Shown here: in pieces, positions 1 to 10,400 of the stretch
How the letters are laid out: every line of letters begins with the position of its first letter
How positions within the stretch are numbered: the stretch's first letter is position 1
Assembly: GCA_021234155.1 (NCBI GenBank)
Contig: JAJEKV010000004.1
Span: forward strand, 8,250,109-8,314,108
Source: Isoetes taiwanensis
Taxonomy: Eukaryota > Streptophyta > Lycopodiopsida > Isoetales > Isoetaceae
DNA length: 64,000 nucleotides
Direction of reading: 5' to 3'
The notes under the pieces: generated by a model
The model's database searches: none
What the model saw: the letters and a program-made list of their open reading frames with translations, nothing else
Told to the model about the DNA's origin: nothing
Translations under genes and position numbers: made by a program

Positions 1-896
1 ACTACCGGGCGGCTTTGGCCCAATCGGTCTCCCCTGCAAGGCGGACAGCACAACGTGATACCTATGGGTACGAAAGTGCGGAAACGGCGATGGCAGCCCT
101 CTCTTTGTGGCAGCTTGCTACTTCCCACATCTTTGAGAGCAACTTTTACCACGCGACTTGGATGTGGGCGAGCAGGAGCCCTATGTCGATCTATATGATG
201 ACATACAGCAGTAGAACAATTGGGCAAGGTCATGTTGCTTGGAGATTTCAATGCGCGCACAGGGGAAGAGCAGATCCCAAAATTTGCACCTCTAGCTGAG
301 GATGTGTTGCAAATGGACCCCGCAGAGATGGTTTGGCCAAAGGGCGCGGATGATGACCGGGTGACACGGTATGGCGGCACCGCATTCTTTACCGGGCAAT
401 ATCTTTGACCGGTCATTTGCAATGGTCGGCACAGTGGCCCTCCCTCCGGCCGCTTCACTTGTAGACGGGAGAACTGTGGGGCGCACCCGGTGTGGTGGAT
501 TACGTGCTAGCAGACGAGCAATGCCTACACTTGATCACTCGCTTCAGTGTCGGGACAGGTGGCCGGGACGAGGAAGTAGACTCCGACCATCAGCCCCTGT
601 TCTTGCAGATAGATTGGCAGGCCAACCAAGCACCCATTGCCCCAACACCCCATGTACCATGGTTGCGTCTGGACTATGATCATGCGGCGGTCTATGCGAG
701 GATGCTTGAGCATGAGCTGCCGGGAGTGATGCAGCTCCCCACACTTCAACAGCAGACGGCCCAGCTGAACCAGCTCCTTCTGAGGGTAGGGGACAAATGC
801 TTTGGGAGAGGCCGCTCTCGACGATCCACAGGGGCTGCAACCACCTTCCCCCGCAATCACTGGTTCGATGACGAATGTCGGGAAACAAGGTTTAAA
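1..896 (+). mobile_element. LINE retrotransposon, endonuclease half (5' cut by window edge)
   Basis: The plus strand carries fragments of an apurinic-type endonuclease (EN) domain of a non-LTR retrotransposon ORF2. Visible pieces are LLGDFNARTG (near 235-265), VVDYVLADEQ (about 490-520) and DSDHQPLFLQIDW (about 578-617), the last matching the catalytic SDH motif region of LINE endonucleases. The pieces lie in different frames, so the copy is frameshifted and non-functional. The frame at 492 runs cleanly to ...DECRETRFK, ending at TTTAAA (891-896). There unrelated AT-rich sequence begins abruptly. The expected downstream reverse transcriptase does not follow; a matching RT half lies inverted at 19800-22229. 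The copy is GC-rich against an AT-rich background. The family call is firm; identity with the 19.8-22.2 kb half is inferred from the junction. Confidence 0.9.
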
Positions 897-936
897 ATGA
901 AACGCACTTACTTAAGAAGTGCGTTTGAAAGATTCC
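891..936 (+). repeat. Left terminus of a putative large TIR element, with TTTAAA target site
   Basis: TTTAAA (891-896) belongs to the LINE frame (ACA AGG TTT AAA). From 897 the sequence is ATGAAACGCACTTA followed by an inverted copy (AAGTGCGTTT) and GAAAGATTCC. The same 14 bp, and the same GAAAGATTCC, occur next to TTTAAA at 22230. There the LINE frame resumes in the opposite orientation as TTT AAA CTT TGT TGG. The pair behaves as terminal inverted repeats flanked by a 6-bp target site duplication. Confidence 0.7.
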
Positions 937-1350
937 TTTATAAAAATTGGAAACTTGAAAAAATGGACAAAATAGGGAGCAAAATAGATTGTTGAGCAAA
1001 TAGCATTCGAAATACCCCAAAAAAAGCAACATTTTTGAAGCCTTTTTATTTTTAAAAAGGGCAAAAAAAAAAAAGCTTGTTTTGAGGAGAGAGACATTAA
1101 ATTTAAAAACTCATTTATTTGTTGTTGAAAATAGAAGGAAATATAGTTTTGTGTTTTTGCAAGCTTAATATAAGTACTAAGAAAATCAAACATAGAAAAG
1201 AGAAAGAGTCTGAAATCATGAATCAAAAAAAGAATTGTTCTAATTAAGCATTGTTAAAGAGACAAAGTTTTCAGTTGAAAAATCTTCATCAAAATGTATT
1301 GAATTTCTTAGCACATAGATTACAATGAAAGTTAGTTTAAAATGCTGTCT
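937..1350. other. AT-rich non-coding stretch inside the putative element
   Basis: This is A/T-rich with homopolymer runs (A run near 1064-1075). I see no conserved reading frame. It separates the left terminus from the 3' end of the methyltransferase gene. Confidence 0.5.
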
Positions 1351-1364
1351 GTATAAATTTATAC
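1351..1364. repeat. GTATAAATTTATAC palindrome overlapping the methyltransferase stop codon
   Basis: This is one perfect 14-bp palindrome. Its TATAA supplies the stop codon after ...EEPPPV of the minus-strand gene. It belongs to the family described at 2111-2269, 3303-3571 and 25789-26402. Confidence 0.85.
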
Positions 1365-2110
1365 GGGAGGTGGCTCTTCCCAGTCCACAGGACTCTCGTA
1401 CCCCTTAGGATCTGTCTCTTGCGAGGTTTTAATAGCAGAGACGCCCCCTTCTGATTCCAATGGTACAGGTACAGGCTGTTTCTCTGGCTCAGGCACCACA
1501 GGCTCCAGATCGACGAACTCCACCTCCTCATCTCTTCTTCCCGTAAGTGGAGGCTGGATTTCTGTATATGTGCCTTTTACATCGCCAGCACCATTTTTTG
1601 CTCCCAGTTCCTCGTTTTCATCAGGAAAGGATTCACAAGAGCTTATCCTGGTCCTGATGAAACTTATTTTGTCCGGGTCTATGTCGACGGAGACAACATT
1701 GCGCCCCTGCTTAAGGGCGCAAACTGCTGTGGTGCCTGAGCCAGAAAATGCGTCTAAGATCCAGTCCCCAGGGCGAGAAAACCACTGTATCAAATTATTA
1801 ATAAGTCGCTGTGGCTTCTGATAATGGGACACCACAGCGCCTTGTCGCTGTGGGTCTCTTAATTTTTGCAAAACCGCTGGGAACTGAAACGCATTGCAGG
1901 GAGGAGTCTTCTCATTCTGCGTGTTAAAGTGAACCATGGTTTTTTTGGCGTCTGCGCTGTAAAACCCTATGTGAAAATGCTCGAAATAACTCACTAAGCG
2001 CGGACCACCACCATGACCCTTAACGTTTGTTTTAAGCCTGCCAAACAATACAGCAATTAGAAAGTAGTAGAAAGAAAACAAGTAAAAGAAGTTTGCATAA
2101 TAGTGTGGTG

Positions 2111-2269
2111 GTATAAATTTATACCATGGTTGCCTTGCTGTATAAATTTATACCACGGCAGCCATTCGTATAAATTTATACAAATGTTGTCGTGCTGTAT
2201 AAATTTATACCACAGTTGTTCCAGCCATTTAGATTTAAATCTTAAGGCACCTGTGGTATAAAGTTATAC
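2111..2269. repeat. Palindrome array 1 (GTATAAATTTATAC x4 plus one variant)
   Basis: Perfect copies lie at 2111-2124, 2140-2153, 2168-2181 and 2197-2210, with a one-base variant (GTATAAAGTTATAC) at 2256-2269. Spacing is about 28-29 bp start to start for the first four. They fall in the intron between the last two exons of the methyltransferase gene. Flanks such as GGTATAAATTTATACC extend the palindrome to 16 bp in places. Confidence 0.9.
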
Positions 2270-3302
2270 CGTGGAAGAAAAGCAGAGAAGCGTTGAATGT
2301 GAAGCTTACCAAACGCAGTTTTCAAAACCAGCGTTACAGACCGCTCCCATGGGCTTAAGTACCGACATCGTCTGTAGGTCGGAATGGAAAATAATGACCC
2401 TCCAGTTAGCAGATTATCGTGACGTCCTTGTCCTCGTCAAAAGCACTATCCTTGATTTTAAAACCATAAGGAATGTCCGCGATGCATAATGTAAAATTTT
2501 GTTTCTCTAAAAGACTCCCCAGCCTCGTGCAATCACCCTCGATAACTTTGTACAAGCAGTCCTGATCAAATGTTGTGAATCTCTCATAATTAGTGTCAAA
2601 ACTGCTGGTGGCGATTTCTCTTCCTTGTTCAATGGCCTTAATTCTCTGCCTCTCTTCCTTGGCCCTACAAACCAGGTTTAAAAATCCAGCTGGCAGCCCT
2701 TTCTTCTTGTTCTGTAATAAGACTGTGAGACAAAGGCACAAACACAGAACATAGTTTCTGCAAAACTTACCCAGCCACTGAAGTTAACAGCGTGTTCTCT
2801 AATGACACTGTCAGTGGTACAACTTGGATACAAACGCTTGCACTCTTCCCAGTCCTCTAGGTTTAGTTGAGTCATTAGCTCGGACTGGCAGGTGACTATA
2901 TCTTTTTGACTGCACAAAGAAAAATGTTGTAAGACAATTGAAGGGAATGAAGAACACGGAATAGCAAATGAGACTTACGTCTTAGCTTCCTTGGCCATTT
3001 TGTCTAATGTGAATTCCTTGGCCACAACTTTTTCCAGAAGGCGAACAAAAATTTCCTTACTTTTTAGACCCTGTAACTGCGTCCAGGGCAGAATACTCCT
3101 ATTTTTTTGCTTTGATTCTCCATCTTTTTTTGGTTTTTTTCCTGCGGTGCTAGTTTGTTCTTTAAGCTCACCGTCTTCGAACATACAAAAAATTCTCTCT
3201 TGAAGGTCCCACACCTGTAAATAAGCAAACGCAAGAAGTTTAGTGTTGAGTGGCGTAAAAGTTGCAAAGTCCACTGTTAATTGTTGCATGTGACTAGTCA
3301 CG

Positions 3303-3571
3303 GTTTAAATTTATACCGTGAAGGTGAAGGGTATAAATTTATACCGTGCCCTGCCGTGCCAGGGCACGGTATAAATTTATACCGTTCCCCTGCACGGGAT
3401 AAATTTATACCGTGCCCTCGGTACAGATTTATCCCGTGTAGGGGAACGGTATAAATTTATACCGTGCCCTGGCACGGTATAAGTTTATACCTTTCACCGC
3501 CACGGTAAAAATTTAAACAGTGCCCCACGGTATAAATTTATACCGTGAAGGTGAACGGTATAAATTTATAC
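3303..3571. repeat. Palindrome array 2 (about ten units, nested inverted repeats)
   Basis: Perfect 14-mers lie at 3331-3344, 3369-3382, 3449-3462, 3530-3543 and 3558-3571. Variants with one to three changes lie at 3303, 3397, 3421, 3477 and 3505. Many are extended to CACGGTATAAATTTATACCGTG-like 20-22 bp palindromes. Larger arms pair as well: the arm from 3389 to 3405 is the near-perfect reverse complement of 3428-3444. The array fills most of the intron between the ParB-encoding exon and the next exon. No other intron in the window looks like this apart from 26.2-26.4 kb. Confidence 0.9.
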
Positions 3572-4323
3572 CGTGCCAGGGCTAAATATACACTTTTAAC
3601 CATGCTAAACATATTACAAAAGAGTGAAATAAAGCATTTACTTACTTGACCGTCCCTGAAAGCGAGCTGAAAATAGTTATCGTATTGTTTGACAGCCATA
3701 ATGGGCTTCTTATCAGAATCATAGCTCAGGCAACACTCCGTCACACAGGCTTCTCGAAGCTCTTGAAGCTTGTTCTTCTGTTTTTTGAAGTCCTCTCCAT
3801 GCATTTGTTTGAACTCCACGTACTCTCGATGCATGAATCGGATCTTGTCTATTAGGCTCATTTTTAGCCGAAAGTCATTGTCAAGATTGTGACTTACGGC
3901 AATGACTTTTGCCTCTTCGTCTGTGACACCCACGTAAATATGGGCTTCCACGCTTTTCCACACCTCGTTACGGGTTTCCTCCTTTGAGAGTTCCTTTCTA
4001 GCCTTGTAGCTGTGTGTGCCTCCAAGGACGTAGTAGGTGTAATCTTCGAAGTCTGCTTTTTTGTAATCCTGCAATTGATTGCACTGACTTCTATCAACCA
4101 TAACAACTAGAGGCAACACATGCGCATGAGGATTTCTTCTCATTCTTTGCTTAAGAATGGCCACATGTGCCGCGTACAACTTGCTGCCGTTCTTGGATTG
4201 GGTCGACATTGATGAGGTCTTCGACATCGTATCCATGTCCACCTTCTTCCTCCTCCTCCTATTCTGAGTCTTCATACTCGAGGAGCAGCTGCTCTTCTGC
4301 TGCGGGGGCAGGGGGGTCTATGT

Positions 4324-4830
4324 TCATTGATTGGAAGGTCCTCCTATTTGAGTTTGGGCTCTGTGGGACGAGAAGATGGCTACAGCAATAGTGTAAGAGA
4401 AATATCTCTTCCTCTTTATAGATATGGTCATGTAGTCTGGCATGCGTCCAGCTTTATTTTCTAAGTACTTGTCAATGTTTGGAACATCGCTCAGTGCGGC
4501 TCGAAGAGCTGTCCTAGATGCGAAGTACTCTATGCATGGGGGAAGCTCTACCAAGGAAGGGCCTATCTTAGCTTAGAGCTCGCATGATCTCTTGGTAGTA
4601 TGATGTGGCATTTGTGGTAGCATCTACATCAATTTTTTTCTGGAAGACAGCAAAGACAAAGTTGATGTCGCTCTCTGCCACATGAGCAGTGGCATTGTAC
4701 CATCGCCTGAATGAAGAAGTGGCCATGATGTTGATGTGGATGGATTCAACAAACAGATATGCAAGCGCCTCTGACTCTGTGAGCAGGAAAATCGCTTTGG
4801 AGTGAGGAGTGAGACTGTAGGATGCAAATG
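4324..4830 (-). pseudogene. Unassigned reading frame upstream of the methyltransferase, frame-broken
   Basis: Two open minus-strand stretches appear to be one protein split by a single frame change near 4568. The first includes ATSSFRRWYNATAHVAESD and YYQEIMRALS, stop at 4568-4570. The second begins KIGPSLVELPPCIEYFASR and runs through KYLENKAGRMPDYMTISIKR. A TATA-like site lies just upstream on the same strand (4843-4851). The frame ends where the acidic N-terminus of the methyltransferase begins, so it could be a 5' exon of the same transcript or a separate gene. I do not recognise the family. Confidence 0.4.
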
Positions 4831-4842
4831 AGGGTTGTGGGT

Positions 4843-4851
4843 GTATTTATA
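4843..4851 (-). promoter_or_regulatory. Candidate TATA box (TATAAATAC) on the minus strand
   Basis: CTATAAATAC in a C-rich context precedes the open frame at 4830-4324 and, beyond it, the methyltransferase gene. Position and sequence fit a plant core promoter. No transcription data are available. Confidence 0.4.
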
Positions 4852-5029
4852 GGCAGAATCCTAATTTGTGAAATTCTTAGGATTTGGATATATCTATCGC
4901 TTCGAGGTCTAGCTAGGTGTTTGATAGGTAGTCTAAGGTTGTGAGCATCTAAAGGACTTCCTAATGATCCTATTGCAACAATTTTATCTAATTTGGAGGT
5001 GTTTTGGGTTAGTTATGGCTATTTAATTC

Positions 5030-5330
5030 GGACCACTCACACAATGCGCGAGAGGCCCGAGTTAATTTTTAACTAAGGGTCTGGGCGAACTCTGTGAGAG
5101 GTGGGCTCCTGTTTGGGTCCTAGATGACTCCAAAATTTTGGTATGAGGGCAGAATCTTGCTTATATCGCATAAATTAAGCCAGAATATGCCCTTAGTTTC
5201 TTGTTTTGGACGTGTGTAGGTATAGATCAGTGGCCAAACACCCACACAGTGCGCGAGAGGGCCGAGTTAAATTTTAATTTGGGGTCTTGGCACACTCTAT
5301 AAGGGGTGGGGCTCTATTAGGTCACTTTTT
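5030..5330. repeat. Two direct copies of a ~85-bp segment, about 205 bp apart
   Basis: A segment containing CCACTCACACAATGCGCGAG and GGCCCGAGTTAA, then an A/T stretch and CTCTGTGAGAGGTGGG, begins near 5032. It recurs from about 5236 (CCACACAGTGCGCGAGAGGG, GAGTTAAATTTTAATTTGGGG, CTCTATAAGGGGTGGGG). The copies are diverged. No coding content is seen. Confidence 0.6.
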
Positions 5331-5449
5331 GTCTAAATTAATCAAAATAAATTATACATGACATCAATACAACTATAACAGAGATATTATTACAGTTTGC
5401 AACTCAAATTAGACAACTTTTATATTACAAAAATTTGTATGTACATATT

Positions 5450-5771
5450 TTAACACTCTTCCTTCTTTATAAATCTTCTCAGCTTCATATCTCTTAGCAT
5501 ACAAGTGACTCTTTTCGCGTGAAGAGCACGTGCTAGAGAGTCTTCAAAATGTTGCACTAGCTTCTGTTCTGCTGCTTCCTGCAATGCGAGCAATATGTTA
5601 TCTATTATTCGCTTATTCTTGTCGAATTCTTGCAAGATCTCGCGGGTCAGTCTTACAAATGCGGCTCTTGAGATCAGAAGGGATCAGAAGTTCATAGCTC
5701 CTCTGGAAATGTTGAATCTCCCAAGCAGTTTTGGCGAAGTAAGAGTTCTTGCTCCACTTCATGGGCTTCTT
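5450..5771 (-). pseudogene. Histone H3-like (CENH3-like) intronless relic
   Basis: The minus strand encodes a histone H3 core. A KKP motif opens the segment, then TAWEIQHFQRSYELLI aligns with the H3 alpha-N region (ALREIR.YQKSTELLI). After a break come AAFVRLTREILQEF (alpha 1), ALQEAAEQKLVQHFED (alpha 2) and ALHAKRVT (start of alpha 3), ending RRFIKKEEC-stop. The frame breaks at 5671-5692, where a ~10-bp segment is tandemly duplicated (GATCAGAAG twice). Removing one copy would give exact H3 register. There is no N-terminal tail: a stop lies just upstream. No introns interrupt the fold, unlike typical plant CENH3 genes, so a retrocopy is possible. EIQHFQ and LLI...FVRL resemble CENH3 more than canonical H3. 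Family call is firm; variant assignment is tentative. Confidence 0.75.
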
Positions 5772-5799
5772 TAGCGGTACGGGTTACCAGTAATGACAA

Positions 5800-7100
5800 T
5801 GAATTATGTCCTGCACAACATACCTAGAGCGCTACCTCAGTTCCAGAAGTACCATTTAAACATCATAAGCAATAAGAAACATGCATATTATTTCAGATAT
5901 AATAAACAAGCACAAGCTTACATGCATGTGGTGCTACCACTAAACGAAGTCAAATGAAGACAGTAAAATGGACACAGAATTGCCATATAAAAATGTCATG
6001 AGCATAACAGAATGGCATTTTTCTTTCTCACAGCAAGCCTAGTATGCGTGCAAATTAACAAATATAGGGATTCCAAGCCTAAGCTTTAGCCCTTAACAGC
6101 TTGCAGAAGTGAACATGAAAATTGACTAAATTTGAGCAAGAAAACCATGCAATAACTTTATTTATCGTTCGTCAAAAAATATGATGCAATTGCATACCCA
6201 GTTCCATTCACGAGTTATTTAGGTTAATAAAAACAAAAGATGCAAACTAAATAATTCCCCATTCATGACTTACCGGATGCTTTCCCCTTTGAAGCAGTAA
6301 CTACAAGACAGCTCTAGAAAAGAAATCAAACTGAGCCAAGTATCCACGCGAAGTATCTGCCATATCTTATCATGTTCCGGTTACACGGTAAAAAGAGCCT
6401 TCGCATAATAACGAGGGTGGCCGGCAGTTTAAGGGCGCTAGTAGATTTGGAGCGGTTTTTGGAATATCCTAGGCATATACCAGCATATCTCTAGAATATG
6501 CCAAAAACTCATATGAACAAAGGTTTACCCCCTAGGGTCAACGCAAAAAGAGTCATGATTGAAAAATAAAAGAACATGAATAACTTGCAAAAGTATGCAT
6601 GTTGTGGGAACATTCCCTTTAGTGGCTCACTTTTCTACACCGGAAAAAGATAAATTTCTTGTAATCTAGTAATCTATAATGTTAACACGGATAAGATGGA
6701 AAAAGGACTCTAGAACCCTCGGAGCAGAGGACTGTTGTTGCATGGTTAAGGGGGAGGGAATGCAATACACATAGGACGTGGAGACCATTGAAGGTGTGGG
6801 GCTGCCCCCCTTTGGCAGTGGTCCACTATGGCTCTTCCATAAAAAAAAGGCATCTGCATTTGGAGGCATGGCCAAAGGTGGCCCATCCCTTTAGGGCTAA
6901 GCTTTGCTAGCTATGATGCTCAAGGGAGAGCTCATGAGGCATGCAATATCTATGCGGAGCTCATGGTTGGGTGGCGAGTATAGCTAGCACGTCATTTGTT
7001 CATTTCATTGGATAACTCACAAGGAACTAGTCTTTGCAGCTGCAATTGTAGAAATGTGTATGTATGATGTGATTCAAGAAATTCAAGGTCATGAATGGAC
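5800..7100. other. Intergenic, no gene recognised
   Basis: This is AT-rich sequence with scattered stops in all frames. I see no RNA gene, mobile-element motif or conserved frame. Confidence 0.4.
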
Positions 7101-7107
7101 CATATGA

Positions 7108-7193
7108 GCTTGTAGTTGGCTGGTATCCTGGTAGCCCTAACTAGAATTCAGCTTGTAGTTGGCTGGTATCCTGGTAGCCCTAACTAGAATTCA
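7108..7193. repeat. Perfect 43-bp tandem duplication
   Basis: The unit beginning GCTTGTAGTTGGCTGG and ending AACTAGAATTCA occurs at 7108-7150 and again, identically, at 7151-7193. Perfect identity implies a recent event (or an assembly artefact). Confidence 0.9.
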
Positions 7194-7405
7194 GGGGACA
7201 AAATAACCAGTGGGTTTCCTCCAGCTTATAAATTTGTAATTTTGAATCAGGTGAGGTGGTTATAATATACTGATATCGGATATACACACTAATATCGGTT
7301 CCTTCCGTTCTTGTCTTCTCCCATAAACTGATCCATGTGAATTGATGGAATAATTCATGGTTTCATTGTCATCGGACCAAATGGACAGCATCAGTGAAAA
7401 TTAAA

Positions 7406-10400
7406 TTAGCCATCCAACAAATCTATTGACCATGCTGCGGCAAGCTGAAGGGCCAATTTTGCCACTGCATTGCCCATCCATCTTTCTGGAAAGTCCATAG
7501 CAGATGTCTCATGCAGGGATGATACCAGTAACTTTTTAGCATCTAGTGAAAGCATCAAAAACTCTGGCCCATTTTTTCTAATTAGATCAGCCACCTGCAA
7601 AGTAATACAGAAATGTCGGGTCATGTATCTCTGAAAGGAACACCAAAAAATAATGATTATTTAGCACACCTGCTGTAGCCATGGAAAGACAAAATTGTGA
7701 AACTTCTGCCCCTGTAATATTTGTAATAGTGCTTTCAGCATCGATGGGGCTGTTCCAGTAGAAAGATGTTCAAGGACTGGGCCTGTCTTATTCATTAACC
7801 GCACTAGCAACCTTTCATCTCCAATCACGAGTGCCTCTTGGTATGCAGAATCTATATCATTTGCCACAGAATCTAGAATATGGTTCCATAAAGCCCATGA
7901 TGTCTGAGTTTCTGATTCTACACTTGTATCTCTTTCTGCTGGAGTTGGCAACTTCTCGTTCTCTAAAAGTGCGTCTTCAACTCCAGCTACCCTTATAGCT
8001 GCAAGGGTGGCCTCGTCTTTTGAAGCCTGCCACACGCTTCTTGCAGAAGGGCCTTCTCCTAGCCGCGCAGTCCCACTGGCCCTGTCCCAAGATCTCCTTG
8101 TAACTGCTGGCTGTTCTTTGAATTCAACTTCTGGATGCTCTTCCGTACTATTCTTAAAAGATAAAACGTGAGATCTTTCGACCTCAGTTAGGGCCTGCGT
8201 GAGCTGATTTTTCCTAGCATTTTCAGTAGCTGATGCATATAACCTGCTTACATAGTCCGCCTCGTCATTTAGCTTCTGAGTTCTGGAAGATGGCTGTGCA
8301 TTTGTAAAGCGGGCTGGAACAAAACCATATTGATGCTGTCCATTGTGCTCTCTACCAGATAAGCCAACAATATGTTGAGTTATATCCTCTAATGCCTCCT
8401 CCAACCTCTGTATCCTTGCTTCTAGGGACAGCATGTTTTCTTGGCAGCTGCACATGAAGTCCTGCAACACATATTTCACCCATTGTTCACGACAACAATT
8501 TGAACTCTATAAATATGCACCTAAGCATAATCTTAAATATATGATAACTAATTTTTAATTGAGTGTAAATACTTGAAAGAAGCTTTCTCGTCTAAGGATA
8601 CATCTGGTATCATAGGGCAACAATATGGTGTTAGATATTAAACTGAAACTTATGTCCTCTACAAGTTGTTAACTTCTTATACTCACTCAGCATAGGAACT
8701 GTGCAACTAATTTAACATTCCTTGCTCCGCTCATCAGGACACCACAAAGGTCCCCCACTAATTTAGCATTCCTTGCTCCACATGAATCTACCAAGCTTAC
8801 TATGCTGCCCCTCCAAGGAAGGATGGAAGTTAAGAAGGGTAGATTAACGTCTGCAGGAGACCATATGGTTTATAAAAGTAATTATTACAGCAGATCACGT
8901 ACAGCTTGGGGCACATTGGAGCCTCCTAGATAAATGCATAAAAATAAAAAACAAACTGAAACATTCAAAATTAAGAAACTTTTGTCTGTGTGAGATAATG
9001 TCAGTCTTGTTTTCTCTTGTAAAGAACTGTGTATGTCTCTTCTATGCTACTAATTCTTCTTGAGACTTCCAGGGCAGAGCTAGATGGCCTGGGCATGACT
9101 TCTGTTGGTTGCCATTATCTCCTAATGGACGCAGAGTGATCTGCCTTTATGTAGGATCACCTTTACGTCGGATATTCTCTGTCCAGTCCTTTCCCCATCA
9201 TGTTCCTTCAGCATATTTCTTCTGTGACCCATCATTTGACAGCAGAACAGAGATGCACATGTCCTCAAATCTAATGAGTTTTAAGAGGGGCAGGCTGCAG
9301 GCCATGTGGGTAATCAAGCACCAACTGTGGCCCTAACTAATCAGACACTCTGCTTTATATGCTTGTAAACCTGATTTTTTGGATCAGAGTGTTTGGATGC
9401 CTTGCCTATGCACCTATTCCTATCAAAAAGAAGGGTAAGTTTTTCTGATCGAGCTGTCAAGTGTATGTTTGTCGGGTATTCTCACAATAAAAAAGGTTGG
9501 AGAATGTTTGAATTTTGTCTCTTGAAGTGTCTTTAAGCTTTCTATTAAACATCTTGTCAATCTCGATTTACCAACTCCGGCACCTCCTGTAAGGAATAAT
9601 AAAATTGGCGAAATGTCATCCACAATCTTCCTATACATTATGTCATCATATAACAATCTCTGCTCTTTGTTTAGTGTTCTGACCAAATTATAGTATTGAT
9701 CATTGGGCATAAACTCGTTGTTTGTAATTGTTCGTATGGATTGAGGAACTTGTACTTGGATTTGGATGTACTGCATTATTCATGTCCAACCCCACATCGA
9801 ACTCATTGTTGCCTCCATGTTCTTCGGCAGAATATCAGCTCATGAGCTAGTTGATGACTTTAAATTTAAACAAAAGTTGATCACAAATTTGTTTATGCAT
9901 CTTGGTAGTCATGCCTCCTCAGAACAAACAGTCTACTGCTCCTGTTGATCTCATTCAACCCACTGCTTGGAATATTGCTGCACCTGATGCATCTTCTCAT
10001 ACACTTGAGTCTCCACTATATGCTTTAGCAGATCAGCATGCCAATCTTATACATTCAGCTAGCAGTGAAGTATTTTCACCTGCTCACTCTTCTTTTACAG
10101 GTAATAATCTTGATGATGCCTATCATCTTTGGTCAGACATATCAAAGATATTTTCTAGCTCCCAAAATCCAGCAAAAGGCGCTGCAGAATCTTCACAGCA
10201 GGGATTAAGGAGGTTTAAGAGACTTGCTGGGCTACTCCATTGGACACAGTCTGTAATTTTGTCCTCATTGCTAACACTTGATCATCGTGAAGCCACACAT
10301 TTCAATCAGACTGTCACTCATCAATATTGGCTAGACGTTCTCCAGATAAGAATGGTATCGGCAATAAGTGGTTGTACAAGACAAAACTTAAGTCTGATGG

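Larger units (their letters stand above)
1359..4327 (-). pseudogene. ParB-like domain plus beta-class DNA methyltransferase (N4/N6 type), intron-containing, decayed
   Basis: Likely a DNA amino-methyltransferase, probably adenine-N6 or cytosine-N4, fused to a ParB/Srx-type N-terminal domain. Exons on the minus strand are about 4327-3646, 3273-2979 (first acceptor uncertain), 2909-2771, 2711-2310 and 2037-1359. Several junctions have consensus GT/AG and matching phase. The first exon has an acidic N-terminus (EEQLLLEYEDSE), then a ParB-like stretch with LPLVVMVDR and GGTHSYKARKEL. Motif IV appears as ADIPYGF (normally DPPY) in the fourth exon, and motif I as LDAFSGSGTT in the last; IV before I indicates beta-class order. 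Breaks: an in-frame TAG after YEDSE, a frame change near 4190 joining the acidic tail to the ParB part, and a frame change near 2425 after DEDKD. The stop TAA lies inside a GTATAAATTTATAC palindrome. Introns carry arrays of that palindrome. Family call is firm; substrate and function are inference. Confidence 0.8.

Noticed and set aside
2111-2269. Evenly spaced repeats as a CRISPR array
   Set aside because: Units are 14-bp palindromes with short spacers in a eukaryotic intron, no cas genes; spacing and structure do not fit CRISPR.
3303-3571. Palindromes as chance AT-rich sequence
   Set aside because: Perfect symmetry is repeated many times with GC-containing flanks (CGG...CCG) and confinement to two segments; chance is unlikely.
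1-5800. Endogenous giant virus or phage insertion (methyltransferase plus histone)
   Set aside because: Introns, TIR-like ends and transposase-like context fit a transposon better; no capsid, polymerase or other viral hallmark is visible.
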